DNA of 64,000 bases from Salvelinus alpinus (Eukaryota; Chordata; Actinopteri; Salmoniformes; Salmonidae), in the NCBI RefSeq assembly GCF_045679555.1, contig NC_092100.1, forward strand, positions 33,295,106 through 33,359,105, written 5' to 3'. How positions within the stretch are numbered: the stretch's first letter is position 1; every line of letters starts with the position of its first letter. The notes beneath the pieces were generated by a model that did no database searches, was not told the origin of the DNA, and worked only from the letters and a program-made list of their open reading frames with translations. A program made the position numbers and the translations under genes. Of this stretch, positions 24,431 to 35,241 are shown piece after piece.

Positions 24431-26715
24431 TGTCACACCCTGATCTGTTTCACCTGTCTTTGTGATTGTCTCCACCCCCCTCCAGGTGTTGCCCATATTT
24501 CCCATTATCACCTGTGTTCTCTGTTTGTCTGTTGCCAGTTCGTTTTGTTTCGTCAATTCTACCAGCGTGTTTCCCTCTGCTCCTGTCTCTCTATTGTTCC
24601 TGTAACCATAGTTTTACGGGTGTTGACCGTTCTGCCCGCCCTGACCCTGAGCCTGCTTGCCGTCCTGTACCTTTGCCCCACCTATCTGGATTACTGACCT
24701 CTGCCTGCCCTTAACCTGCCTTTTGCCTGCCCCTGTTCGATTAATAAACTGTTGTTACTTCGACGTTGTCTGCATCTGGGTCTTACCATCATTGGTAGGC
24801 ACGAGGAATTGCTTTGTGGCCTTATGGAGTGGGTCAACACCTTGGCCTAACGCCATGATCGGGTGTTGGACATCTTGCTGGAACAATTCCGCGGGTTGGC
24901 TAGGAGGCAGCCTACTATGACGGTAACCTCACAGCAGTAACTCGGCTGTTAGCAGCGCCGCCTCACCAGTCACTCCGCCTTCCCGGGAGCCCTGCTTACC
25001 TCCCCCGGAACGCTTCAATGGAGAGCCAGGCACCTGTCGGGCGTTTCTAGCACAGTGTGCCCTCATCTTCGAGCTTCAGCCCTCCTCCTTCCCCTCGGAC
25101 CCCTCTAAGATAGCATACCTTATCACGCTCGCCTGGGCTACAGCTGTATGGGAGCAACAGCCAGCCACATGCGTCAGTCTTGAGGAGTTTGTGGGAGTGG
25201 TAAAGAAGGTGTTTGATGCCTCATTCTCCGGGAGAGAGGCTGCCCGGAAGATACTCCAGCTTTGGCAGGACTCCCGCAGTGTGGCAGACTATGCGGTGGA
25301 TTTCCGCAAGTTGGCAGCTGAGAGTGCCTGGAACCAGGAAGCGCTGTTCGACATGTTCCTACACGGAGTCTCGGAGAGGTCAAGGACGAGCTTGCAAGGA
25401 TGGGACTTGTGGTCATTTTGTGTCCTCTTGTCCGTTAAAAGATCAGGCTCACCGGTAGGAGCGAGTATTCTGGTGGGCCATATGGAGAACTTTTCTGCTT
25501 CCCTTACTTGCACTCTGTTTCCTGCCATTCCGCTGTGGGGAAATCAGTCGAAATCTCTCCGGGTCCTCATTGACTCTGGGGCCGATGAGAGCTTTTTGGA
25601 CTCCGAGCTGGGCATCCCCACTCAGCCCTTCTCCATTCGCAATTGACGTTAGAGCGCTGGACAGGCATTCTATAGGCCGGGTCACCTACAGCACCACTCC
25701 CACCAACCTACGTGTGTCAGGGAACCACAGCGAGGCTATCCAGTTCCTGCTCATTAAGTCTCCTACAAATCCCGTGGTATTGAGTTTCTTCTGGCTCCAG
25801 CAACACAATCCCCTCATTAACTGGCATACTGGTGCCATCATGGGCTGGAGCCCATTCTGCCATATTCATTGCCTGAAGTCAGCACAACCTGCCCTGGGAC
25901 GTCTTCCGGGGGGCTCAGAAGTTGCCCCGGACCTCTCCACCATTCCCACGGAGTACCAGGACCTCCGGGAGGTGTTCAACAAGGCCCGGGCCACTTTGCT
26001 TCCGCCGCACCAACCATATGACTGCGGGATTGACCTTCTCCCTAGCACTGTACTCTCTGTCAGGACCAGAGACCAAGGCGATGGAGACCTACATTGGGGA
26101 CTCCCTAGCTGCAGGATTCATCCGCCCTTCTTCCTCTCCTGCCGGCGCAGGGTTCTTCTTTGTGGAGAAGAAGGACAAGACCCTGCACCCGTGCATCGAC
26201 TACCGGGATCTCAACGACATAACGGTGAAGAACCGCTACCTGCTACCCCTCATCTCCTCGGCCTTCGAACCGCTCCAGGGGGCCACCGTGTTTTCCATGC
26301 TGGATCTACAGAACGCCTACCACCTGGTGCGTATATGGGAAGGGGACGAGTGGAAGACCGCCTCCAACATGGCCAGTGGTCACTACGAGTGTCTGGTCAT
26401 GCCATTTGGTCTTACCAACGCCCCTGCTGTGTTCCAGGCTCTGGTTAATGATGTTCTCCGCGACATGTTGAACCGATTTGTCTTTGTCTACCTTGATGAC
26501 ATCCTCGTCTTCTCCCGCTTCACCCAAGAACATGTGCTCCACGTCCGACAGGTTCTCCAACGCCTCCTGGAGAATCAGCCGTTTGTAAAAGCAGAGAAGT
26601 GCTGGATTACTGACCTCTGCCTGCCCTTGACCCGCCTTTTGCCTGCCCCTATTCGATTTATAAACTGTTGTTACTTTGACGTTGTCTGCATCTTGGTCTT
26701 ACCTGAAACGTGATA
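24431..26715 (+). mobile_element. Ty3/Gypsy-type LTR retrotransposon, broken
   Basis: Flanked by a perfect 5-base duplication GTTAC (24426-24430 and 26716-26720). Parts: 5' LTR about 24431-24789, starting TGTCACACC; a gag-like stretch about 25000-25470; a protease-like stretch about 25550-25650; reverse transcriptase about 25930-26600, with the YLDDILVFS signature near 26490; and a remnant of the 3' LTR at 26604-26715. It is incomplete and carries several breaks, so it is a fossil, older than its flanks suggest by LTR decay but younger than the repeat it entered. Confidence 0.85.
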
Positions 26716-27146
26716 GTTACATTAGAAGTGCCCATCTAAGGCTCAAGGTCATTGGCCACAGATCTATCGTAGCTTTGATTGGATTGATCATGTCAACATC
26801 ATACTTTCAAAATCTTAGCTAGCAAGCTAGCAGTCATCATCGTGAATCAAGTCAACAATCTAATCCTTTTCAATCCTTGTCATACGAAAATAAATTATAG
26901 ATAAAACGTATCGGTGCTCATCGGCCATTGGATATAAATATTACACAACAAGTTGGAAATCGCAAATTCAACAATGAGGGGTTTGGAAGGAATCAGTGGC
27001 TATCTGCTATTCAGTGGAGTGGGTGTGTGGTCCAAGTCTGGGTTTAAGGGTCTCTTTTCCAAGCTTAAAAGGATAAACATTCAACACCATGGGCCATAAA
27101 AGTTTGAATTCATTGGCCATGCTGTCAATCCAGCATGACTTCTGCC

Positions 27147-27368
27147 GCGTTCAAAACAACTGGAAACTCGGAACTGGGAAATCTCAGACATCAGTGAGTT
27201 CAAGACAACTGGAAACTCTGAAAAAAACAAGCTCCAACTAGGAAAATGTAGTCATCCAACTCGGATTTCGAAGTCGGTACTCAGGCCTCTTTCTAGAGCT
27301 CCGACCTGAAGATCACCGACGTGATTCAATCTTGTTTTTTCAGCGTTCCCAGTTGTCTTGAAAGCACC
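27147..27368. mobile_element. MITE-like inverted-repeat element
   Basis: Outer parts GCGTTCAAAACAACTGG and TTCCCAGTTGTCTTGAA are inverted matches. The core includes GTCATCCAACTCGGATTTCG and CTAGAGCTCCGACCTGAAG. Related to 18585-18782. Non-coding. Confidence 0.55.
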
Positions 27369-27533
27369 ATAAATCTAGAGAATTACAGAATTTGATGACA
27401 AAGTTTAATTACAACATTTGCCCACGAAGGATCGCCACGCAAACTTCCTGTTCAAGTCAGCACAGCACAACAAGGTGGGTCCAAAAATGTCTTGAATGCT
27501 GCTACATAAATTATGTAATATGCCAGGGAGATA

Positions 27534-28916
27534 CAGTTGAAGTCGGAAGTTTACATACACCTTAGCCAAATACATTTAAACTCAGTTTTTCACAATTCCT
27601 GACATTTAATCCGAGTAAAAATTCCCTAACTTAGATCAGTTAGGATCACCACTTTATTTTAAGAATGTGAAATGTCAGAATAATAGTAGAGAGAATTATT
27701 TATTTCATATCTTCTATGGGATTGAGGTCAGGGCTTTGTGATGGCCACTCCAATACCTTGACTTTGTTGTCCTTAAGCCATTTTGCCACAACTTTGGAAG
27801 TATGCTTGGGGTCATTGTCCATTTGGAAGACCCATTTGCGACCAAGCTTTAACTTCCTGACTGATGTCTTGAGATGTTGCTTCAAAATATCCACATAATT
27901 TTCCTGCCTCATGATGCCATCTATTTTGTGAAGTGCACCAGTCCCTCCTGCAGCAAAGCACCCCCACAACCTGATGCTGCCCCACGTGCTTCACGGTTGG
28001 GATGGTGTTCTTCGGCTTGCAAGCCTCCCCGTTTTCCTCCAAACATAACGATGGTCATTATTGCCATACAGTTCTATTTTTGTTTCATCAGACCAGAGGA
28101 CATTTCTCCAAAAAGTCTTTGTCCCCATGTGCAGTTGCAAACCGTAGTCTGGCTTTTTTATGGCGGTTTTGGAGCAGTGACTTCTTCCTTGCTGAGCGGC
28201 CTTTCAGGTTATGTCAATATAGGACTCGTTTTACTGTGGATATAGATACTTTTGTACCTGTTTCCTCCAGCATCTTCACAAAGTCCTTTGCTGTTGTTCT
28301 GGTATTGATTTGCACTTTTCGCACCAAAGTACGTTCATCTCTAAGAGACAGAGCGTATCTCCTTCCTGAGCGGTATGATGGCTGCGCGGTCCCATGGTGT
28401 TTATACTTGCGTACTATTGTTTGTATTGATGAACGTGGTGCCTTCAGGCGTTTGGAAATTGCTCCCAAGGTTGAACCAGACTTGTGGAGGTCTACAATTG
28501 TATTTCTGAGATCTTTTGATTTTCCCATGATGTCAAGCAAAGAGGCACTGAGTTTGAAGGTAGGCCTTGAAATACATCCTCAGGTACACCTCCAATTGAC
28601 AAAAAGTATGTAAATTAGCCTATCAGAAGCTTCTAAAGCCATGACATAATTTTCTGGAATTTTCCAAGCTGTTTAAAGGCACAGTCAACTTAGTGTATGT
28701 AAACTTCTGATCCACTGGAATTGTGATACAGTGAATTCTATGTGAAATATTCTGTCTGTAAACAATTGTTGGAAAAATGACTTGTGTCTTGCACAAAGTA
28801 GATGTCCTAACCGACTTGCCAAAACTATAGTTTGTTAACAAGAAATTTGTGGAGTGGTTGAAAAACGAGTTTTAATGACTCCAACCTAAATGTATGTAAA
28901 CTTCCGACTTCAACTG
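27534..28916 (-). mobile_element. Tc1/mariner element, Sleeping-Beauty-type family, copy B
   Basis: Flanked by TA, tips CAGTTGAAGTCGGAAGTTTA on both sides. The inner direct repeat of one arm is near 28689-28719. Transposase on the minus strand: MGKSKDLR from about 28528, open to 28214, then 28042-27700 in another frame with DNDPKHTSK and [12 protein letters not shown]. The frame ends right after this point because about 150 bases of the C-terminal coding part are missing, which explains the short 1383-base length. Confidence 0.88.
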
Positions 28917-29270
28917 TATGTATACCGCAGCTAAGAAAGTAATACTAAGTGCATGTTGTGAAGTAAACTGTTAGTAGTCCTTGTGCCTCGCCCTAATAAT
29001 TTGTTACCTTTCCCCTCATAATTTCACCTACTGTTCTGACTTGGTGGTGCACATATAGCCTATAGCCTGTTTTAGAGAAACGTTATCTTCGTATATTGAA
29101 AGTGCGTTCATTGTCTGATTATATGCCCCCTTTATTTATCCTACGGTTCTGACTTGGTGTACAGAAAGAATACTGTAAGAACAGCCCATGTTCTGTCGCT
29201 GTACATTTCAAAATTCCTGAACAAATAGTTATATTGACTATGTCCGTCCTAGCTCGCTCATTAATCTCTT

Positions 29271-30480
29271 AATCGACTGGGCATGCCCTGAGCTTGTAAA
29301 GTGAGCGCTACTGGAGGACTACTGGAGCTAAATTGGAGTGGATGACACGCCAGCCTTTGGGAAACTCTCCACGCTCCAGTCAAATTGGGCATGCTCCACT
29401 CCTCGCTATGCTCCAGCTCTGCTCCGTTCACATACATGATAACATTATTATATCAACACAAACAAAAAACCATTTAACGGAAAGCAGCCAGTGAGAAGAA
29501 ATAATCAAAGACAAATATGTTAACATTATGGCAGACAGTGGTTGATTGATGATCAGGCTTGCTCTATGTGATTTAAGATCAAACCTTCTATCAATCAGTG
29601 GAGGCTGGTGGGAGGAGTTGTAGGAGGACAGGCTCATTGTAATGGCTGGAATGGAATTCATGGAATGGTATCAAACAGATCAAACATATGGAAACCACAT
29701 TCTTGACTCCATTCCATTGATTCCATTCCAGCCGTTACAATGAGCATGTCCTCCTATAGCTCCTCCAACCAGCCTCCACTGCTATCAATGCCCTATTGTT
29801 TTCATATAAATCAAGTGATTATTGTAATGTTATTCAGCTGCTGTGATTGGTGAGAAGTGATTACATTCTTGTGAGGATAGAGCCCCTAGTCTTGGAGTAG
29901 CACTCAGCCTTGTTGTTGCCCTGGTGTTAACATGCAGCAGAGCACTCTCCAGCACAGCATAAGTAAACCCGGGTGCTTGAGCTCACTGTAATCACAGACA
30001 CTCTCATTAAAAGCCTATTTACGCTTGCTCTGGCAATGCGCTCCTCTGCTGATCATTTGGGCTGTGTTTAAGGGACTACCCGCTGTAGACATCATTAGAT
30101 TTTACACATAAAATTGTAAAATCGGTGGGGTTTGTAAATTACTCGGTTCCCAAATTACATTGAGGTGCTAAGTACTCTCTGCCAGCAAGCGCTATTGGTG
30201 TGTCTGAGCCCTTACAGTATGTTTCTTATCCCAGCAAAAGCCTCCCCAAGTACCTTGTTTAATCAATGTAATGGCCTACATTTACAATTGACTCCTCAGT
30301 GGCACCACTTTTTCAATTATCTCCCAATTTAACCCACACATTTACAAAGGATGATCTTTTTATGTATTTTAGGTAGGCAAGCTAGACAAAATCTTAGGAG
30401 TTTTCCTATTCAACAAAATGGGGCAATAGGGCTTGAAATTACTGAAATGCCTTCTAAATATGGTAACAATATTAGTATTT
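29271..30480. other. intergenic, one MITE only
   Basis: Apart from the hAT-type MITE at 29596-29781 I see no gene or defined repeat. The stretch 29280-29420 has inverted phrases around GGAGTGG / CCACTCC that look like a further repeat, not resolved. Confidence 0.4.
29596..29781. mobile_element. hAT-type MITE with perfect 8-base target duplication
   Basis: Ends CAGTGGAGGCTGG and CCAGCCTCCACTG are perfect inverted repeats, and the inner sequence (GAATGGAATT... / CATTCCATTG) continues the palindrome. It is flanked by CTATCAAT at 29588-29595 and 29782-29789. An 8-base duplication with CAGTG-type ends is the hAT signature. 186 bases, no coding. Confidence 0.85.
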
Positions 30481-30481
30481 C

Positions 30482-30960
30482 TGTAACGTAAAATGCCAGG
30501 AGTCAGGAAGCAGGTGCAGAAGGTGAGTTTAATAATGAATCGATGCAGAAAAACAAAACATGAGAAGCATACAGAACGTGAGAGAAAACAATACTACAGA
30601 ATGACTGATGTCTACTGAGGGCTAAATAAAGGTGGAGTAATCAAGGAAATGATGATGACCAGGTGTGTGTAATAATGGGGAGTAGGTGTGCGTATTGATG
30701 AGGAGCAGGTGTGTGTAATAATTGTTGCCAGGGCCGGCAGAGTTTGTGTTTATATAGGATGTACCACCCCCACCTCAACCAATCATGTCAATACGGCGCT
30801 ATGCTGAACCCACCGCATTGTTATACAATTTGGGAGGCACAGGGCATCGCCATACGGAGCTCAATTTGGCTTCCCCCAAGCCTCTGGAGACTCCACAATT
30901 GCGTCACACCCTCCGGATCACATTGTCAGATCAAGAATAAAATAGGCTTTTAGACACAAG
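30482..30960. repeat. probable LTR fragment and a second dispersed repeat
   Basis: 30482-30740 (TAACGTAAAATGCCAGGAGTC..., with three AGGTGTGTGTAATAAT-like steps) resembles part of a salmonid LTR (fossil, one end only). 30750-30960, starting at ATATAGGATGTACCACCCCC, resembles another common salmonid repeat. Neither has two definable ends. Confidence 0.3.
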
Positions 30961-31052
30961 CACTTTATACACCAAAATGACCGTTGGAACCGGTCCAGAA
31001 CAGCGCTACGTCCCCCAAATATGGAATTTATTGAGTTTAAAGATGGGACTGG

Positions 31053-31540
31053 CTTCAGCCACCCTAGTCATAAACTGTTCTCTCTGCTACCACACGGCAA
31101 GTGGTACTGGAGCGCCAAGTCTAGGTCCAAAAGGCTTCTTAACAGCTTCTACCCCCAAGCCATAAGACACCTGAACAGCTAATCAAAGGGCTACCCAGAC
31201 CCCTCTTTACACTGCTGCTACCCTCTGTTTATCATCGATGCATAGTCACTAACTCTACCTACATGTACATATTCCCTAAATTACCTCGACTAACCGGTGC
31301 CCCCGCACATTGACTCTGTACCGGTATCCCCTGTATATAGCCTCACTATTGTTATTTTACTGCTTCTGTTTAATTATTTGTTACTTTTTTTTCTTTTTTT
31401 TTTTACTTATCTATTTTTTACTTAACACTTATTTTTCTTAACATTTCTTAAAGCATTGTTAGTTAAGGGCTTGTAAGTAAGCATTTCACTGTAAGGTTTA
31501 CACCCGTTGTATTCGGCGGATGTGACAAATACGATTGAAT
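31053..31540 (+). mobile_element. 3' end of L2/jockey-like LINE
   Basis: The start codes the C-terminal RT phrase seen in the 16755 frame ([11 protein letters not shown]...-like: the DNA has CATAAACTGTTCTCTCTGCT...CACACGGCAAG). It is followed by a 3'UTR with TATATAGCCTCACT and the tail GGATGTGACAAATACGATTG. Heavily 5'-truncated. Confidence 0.75.
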
Positions 31541-32165
31541 AACTGTGTCAGTGGTTTTCTCCCTTAAGCCCCTGACCTTAATTAAGTCTTAAGATTAGGT
31601 AAGATTACACATAAGATTAGGCTACACAATATGTTTAGGTCAGATTACATAAAATTGGAATCTTTGATTGAAAGTTCGTAACTCACTAATCTTCTAAAAT
31701 ACATTAAGACCACATTGTAAAATAACAGATGGAAAATAACAGATTTCATGGACTCTGAACTAATTATATTCCACCTTGGCCCAAACATGATATTGAGAAT
31801 CAAAATAATGATTCTTGACAATTTTGATGATCTGAATAGGTCACCCCGGTGCTCTCCAATTGATATACAGATATGTAATGCTCATTAATGCTGTGGTGTT
31901 GTAGATATTATTCATTTAATAAATTATACTGATAAAGACGCATTGCAATTTTGTTTAACTTGTGATAGGTAAGATGCATAATTAACTCATAACTCAAGCA
32001 GGGACCAACAGATCTGTATCTGGTACAGTATGACTTACCGTTTTGAATAAGCTGATTAACTAACTGGTCTGGGGTAAACTGCAAGTGGGGGGAATGGTGC
32101 TGCAGGTCAGTCATTCCACGAAAAGAGTGCCCTTTTGATATTTTAAGTAGAAGTGGCATTTAATA

Positions 32166-33021
32166 CAGTGTCTTGCAAAAGTATTCATCCCCCTTGGCGT
32201 TTTTCATATTTTGCCAAAAGACATGTGGGAGACTCCCCAAACATATGGAAGAAGGTACTCTGGTCAGAATAGACTAAAACTGAGCATTTTAGCCATCAAG
32301 GAAAACGCTATGTCTGGCGCAAACCCAACACCTCTCATCACCCCAAGAATACCATCCCCACAGTGAAGCATGGTGGTGGTGGTAGCATCATGCTGTGGGG
32401 ATGTTTTTCATTGGCAGGGACTGGGAAACTGGTCAATTGAAGGATGTCGCTAAATACAGGGAAATTCTTGAGGGAACCTGTTTCAGTCTTCCAGAGATTT
32501 GAGACTGGGATGGAGGTTCACCTTCCAGCAGGACAATGACCCTAAGCATACTGCTAAAGCAACACTTGAGTGGTTTAAGGGGAAACATTTAAATGTCTTG
32601 GAATGGCCTAGTCAAAGCCCAGACCTCAATCCAATTCAGAATCTGTGGTATGACTTAAAGATTGCTGTACACCAGCGGAACCCATCCAACTTGAAGAACC
32701 TGCAGCAGTTCTGCCTTGAAGAATGGATAGATCTGCCAAGATTTTAGAGATCCCAAGAGACTTAATTGCTGCAAAAGGTGTCTCTACAAAGTATTGACTT
32801 GGGGGGGGGGGGGGTAAATAGTTATGCACGCTCAAGTTTTCCGTTTTTTTGTCTAATTTCTTGTTTGTTTCACAAGAAAAAATATTTTGCATCTTCAAAG
32901 TCGTAGGCATGTTGTGTAAATCAAATGATATAAACCCCCCAAAAATCTATTTTAATTCCAGGTTGTAAGGCAACAAAATAGGAAAAATGCCAAGGGAGGT
33001 GAATACTTTCGCAAGCCACTG
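32166..33021 (+). mobile_element. Tc1/mariner element, third family, internally deleted (copy G)
   Basis: TA-flanked, tips CAGTGTCTTGCAAAAGTATT and complement. Length 856. The first half of the transposase is missing. 32240-32750 keeps GGGSIMLWG-like and DNDPKHTAK parts and an open frame 32499-32747. The third catalytic residue is glutamine (LNPIQNLW near 32635). Confidence 0.8.
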
Positions 33022-33639
33022 TATAGACCACATGTAAAATTCAATCAATCTGAATTTGTATATGAATAAAGAGTTGCTAATGTCCCTCTGTGCAACCCCC
33101 CCCCCCCCTGTGACTTCTAGGAAGATTTTAACCCATTTAACGCAAACATTTCTCTAACTTTTCAACTCATTGTAAAGCCCTAGTTATTTTGTTTCTCTGA
33201 CAGTCATTTAAATGTGTATTTATTTATTTCATGTGATTAGTGTGATTCCTTTGTCTGTCCCTCATTTTCAGGTTAACTATTCCTTTTAAAATATATTTTT
33301 GAAAGAAACATTTAATATCTAATATAGTCAAATCATAGTGTAAGAGTTCTACACTTTTTGGCAATTTTCCGGTGTTTTGGTGTGGAAAACTGAGCAGGTT
33401 ATGCATAACAAGTCAACCCTGTTACCTATAGATAGGCAGGGTAGACATTTTAACGATTACATTTATTTTGTGAAGCTTGCATTCAATTCCCCCTCCTTGT
33501 TGCACACAATAAACGTCCATTCCCCCTGTTACAAGGGGATTCATGGCTGATTTAAAATTATATTGTCAATCCTGTTACTTCATTTGGCACTGAATAGGCA
33601 CTTACTATAGTAATTTGTTTTATTTAACCTCTTGAGACT
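33022..33639. other. AT-rich intergenic stretch
   Basis: A C-run at 33100-33110 and plain AT-rich DNA; no gene, RNA or defined repeat seen. Confidence 0.4.
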
Positions 33640-34881
33640 GCACACACTTGGCATTCTCTCAACCAGCTTCATGAGGAATGCTTTTCCAACAGTCTTGAAG
33701 GAGTTCCCACATATACTGAGCATGTGTTGGTTTTCCACTCTGCTGTCCAACTCATCCCAAACCATTTCAATTGGCTTGAGGTCGGGTGATTGTGGAGGCA
33801 AGGTCATTTGATGTAGCACTCCAGCACTCTCCTTCTTGGTCAAATAGCCCTTACACAGCCTGTAGGTGTGTTTTGGGTCATTGTCCTGTTGAAAAACAAA
33901 TGATAGTCCCATTAAGCGCAAACCAGATGGTATGGCGTATTGCTGCAGAATGCTGGTTAAGTGTGCCTTGAATTCTAAATACATCACTGACAGTGTCACC
34001 AGCAAAGCACCATCACACCTCCTCCTCCATGCTTCACGGTGGGAACCACACATGCAGAGATCATCCGTGCACCTACTCCGCGTCTCACAAAGACATGGTG
34101 GTTGGAAACAAAAATCTCATCAGACCAAAGGACAGATTTCCACTGGTCTAATGTCCATTGCTTGTGTTCCTTGGCCCAAGCAAGTCTCTTCTTCATATTG
34201 GTGTCCTTTAGTAATGGTTTCTTTGCAGCAATACGACCATGAATGCCAGATTCATGCAGTCTCCCCTGAACAGTTGATGTTGAGATGTGTCTGTTACTTA
34301 AACTCTGTGAAGCATTTATTTGGGCTGCAATCTGAGGTGCAGTTACTCTAATGAACTTATCCTCTGCAGCAGGGGTAATTCTGGGTCTTCCTTTCTTGTG
34401 GCGGTCCTCATGAGAGCCAGTTTCATCATAGCGCTTGATGGTTTATGCGACTGCACTTGAAGAAATGTTCAAAGTTTTTAAAATTTTCCAGATTGACTGA
34501 CCTTCATGTCTTAAAGTAATGATGGACTGTCATTTCTCTTTGGTTATTTGAGCTGTCCTGGCCATAATATGGAATTGGTATTTTACCAAATAGGGCTGTC
34601 TTCTGTATACCGCCCTACCTTGTCACAACACAACTGATTGGCTCAAGCGCATTAAGAAGGAAAGAAATTCCACAAATGAACTTTTAACAAGGCACACCTG
34701 TTAATTGAAATGCATTCCAGGTGCCTACCTCATGAAGCTGGTTGAGAGAATGCCAAGAGTATACAAACTTCTCATCAAGGCAGTGTGGCAACTTTGACGA
34801 ATTTCAAATATAAAATATATTTTGGTTTGTTTAACACTTTTTTGGTTACTACATGATTCCATATGTGTTATTTCATAGTTT
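33640..34881 (-). mobile_element. Tc1/mariner element, fourth family, truncated (copy H)
   Basis: Transposase on the minus strand starts at about 34565 (MARTAQITKEK, then an in-frame stop). HTH and linker follow through 34200; then come 34196-33996 ([20 protein letters not shown]) and 34053-33580 ([26 protein letters not shown]). The third catalytic glutamate is present. The 5' non-coding arm reaches about 34881; the opposite arm is missing beyond about 33640. Multiple breaks; dead. Confidence 0.75.
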
Positions 34882-35204
34882 GTGGGCACCGTTTGTCACG
34901 TGATAGTGCAATTATTGTTTTGTTTACTGTTGTGTAGTGGCTTTGCTGGACTCCTGAAGGAGAGATTTCATTAGTACAGAAAGCATATGATATGGTTAGC
35001 ATTCGTTTTGGCCTCATTTGAACATTAGAAGATTTTTATTTAAATAGTATAAAGTGAACGGGGATATATGACATCTGTGGTGATTCAGTATTATTGATAG
35101 GTTAATTAAGGTTATCTCGATCCTATGTAAGGGGCATGCATCCCACATTTCTTTTTTGCCCCACCAAGATTTACATAATAAAATCGCCACAGCTGGTACT
35201 GTGT

Positions 35205-35241
35205 GTATATATATATATACATACACAGTACAGTATATATA
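35205..35241. repeat. (TA)n-rich microsatellite
   Basis: TATATATATATACATACACAG-type repeat into which the Tc1 element at 35242 is inserted; a shorter TATATATA stretch follows its other end. Confidence 0.7.

Larger units (their letters stand above)
23660..29270. repeat. old host repeat carrying three nested insertions
   Basis: Pieces 23660-23782, 24175-24430, 26716-27533 and 28917-29270 appear to be one continuous older repeat once the solo LTR, the Gypsy element and the Sleeping-Beauty-type Tc1 are taken out. Each insertion has clean target duplications in it. A short piece of what I take to be the same family is at 34882-34955. No coding frame; class unknown. The joining rests on clean insertion borders and my memory of the repeat. 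Confidence 0.4.
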
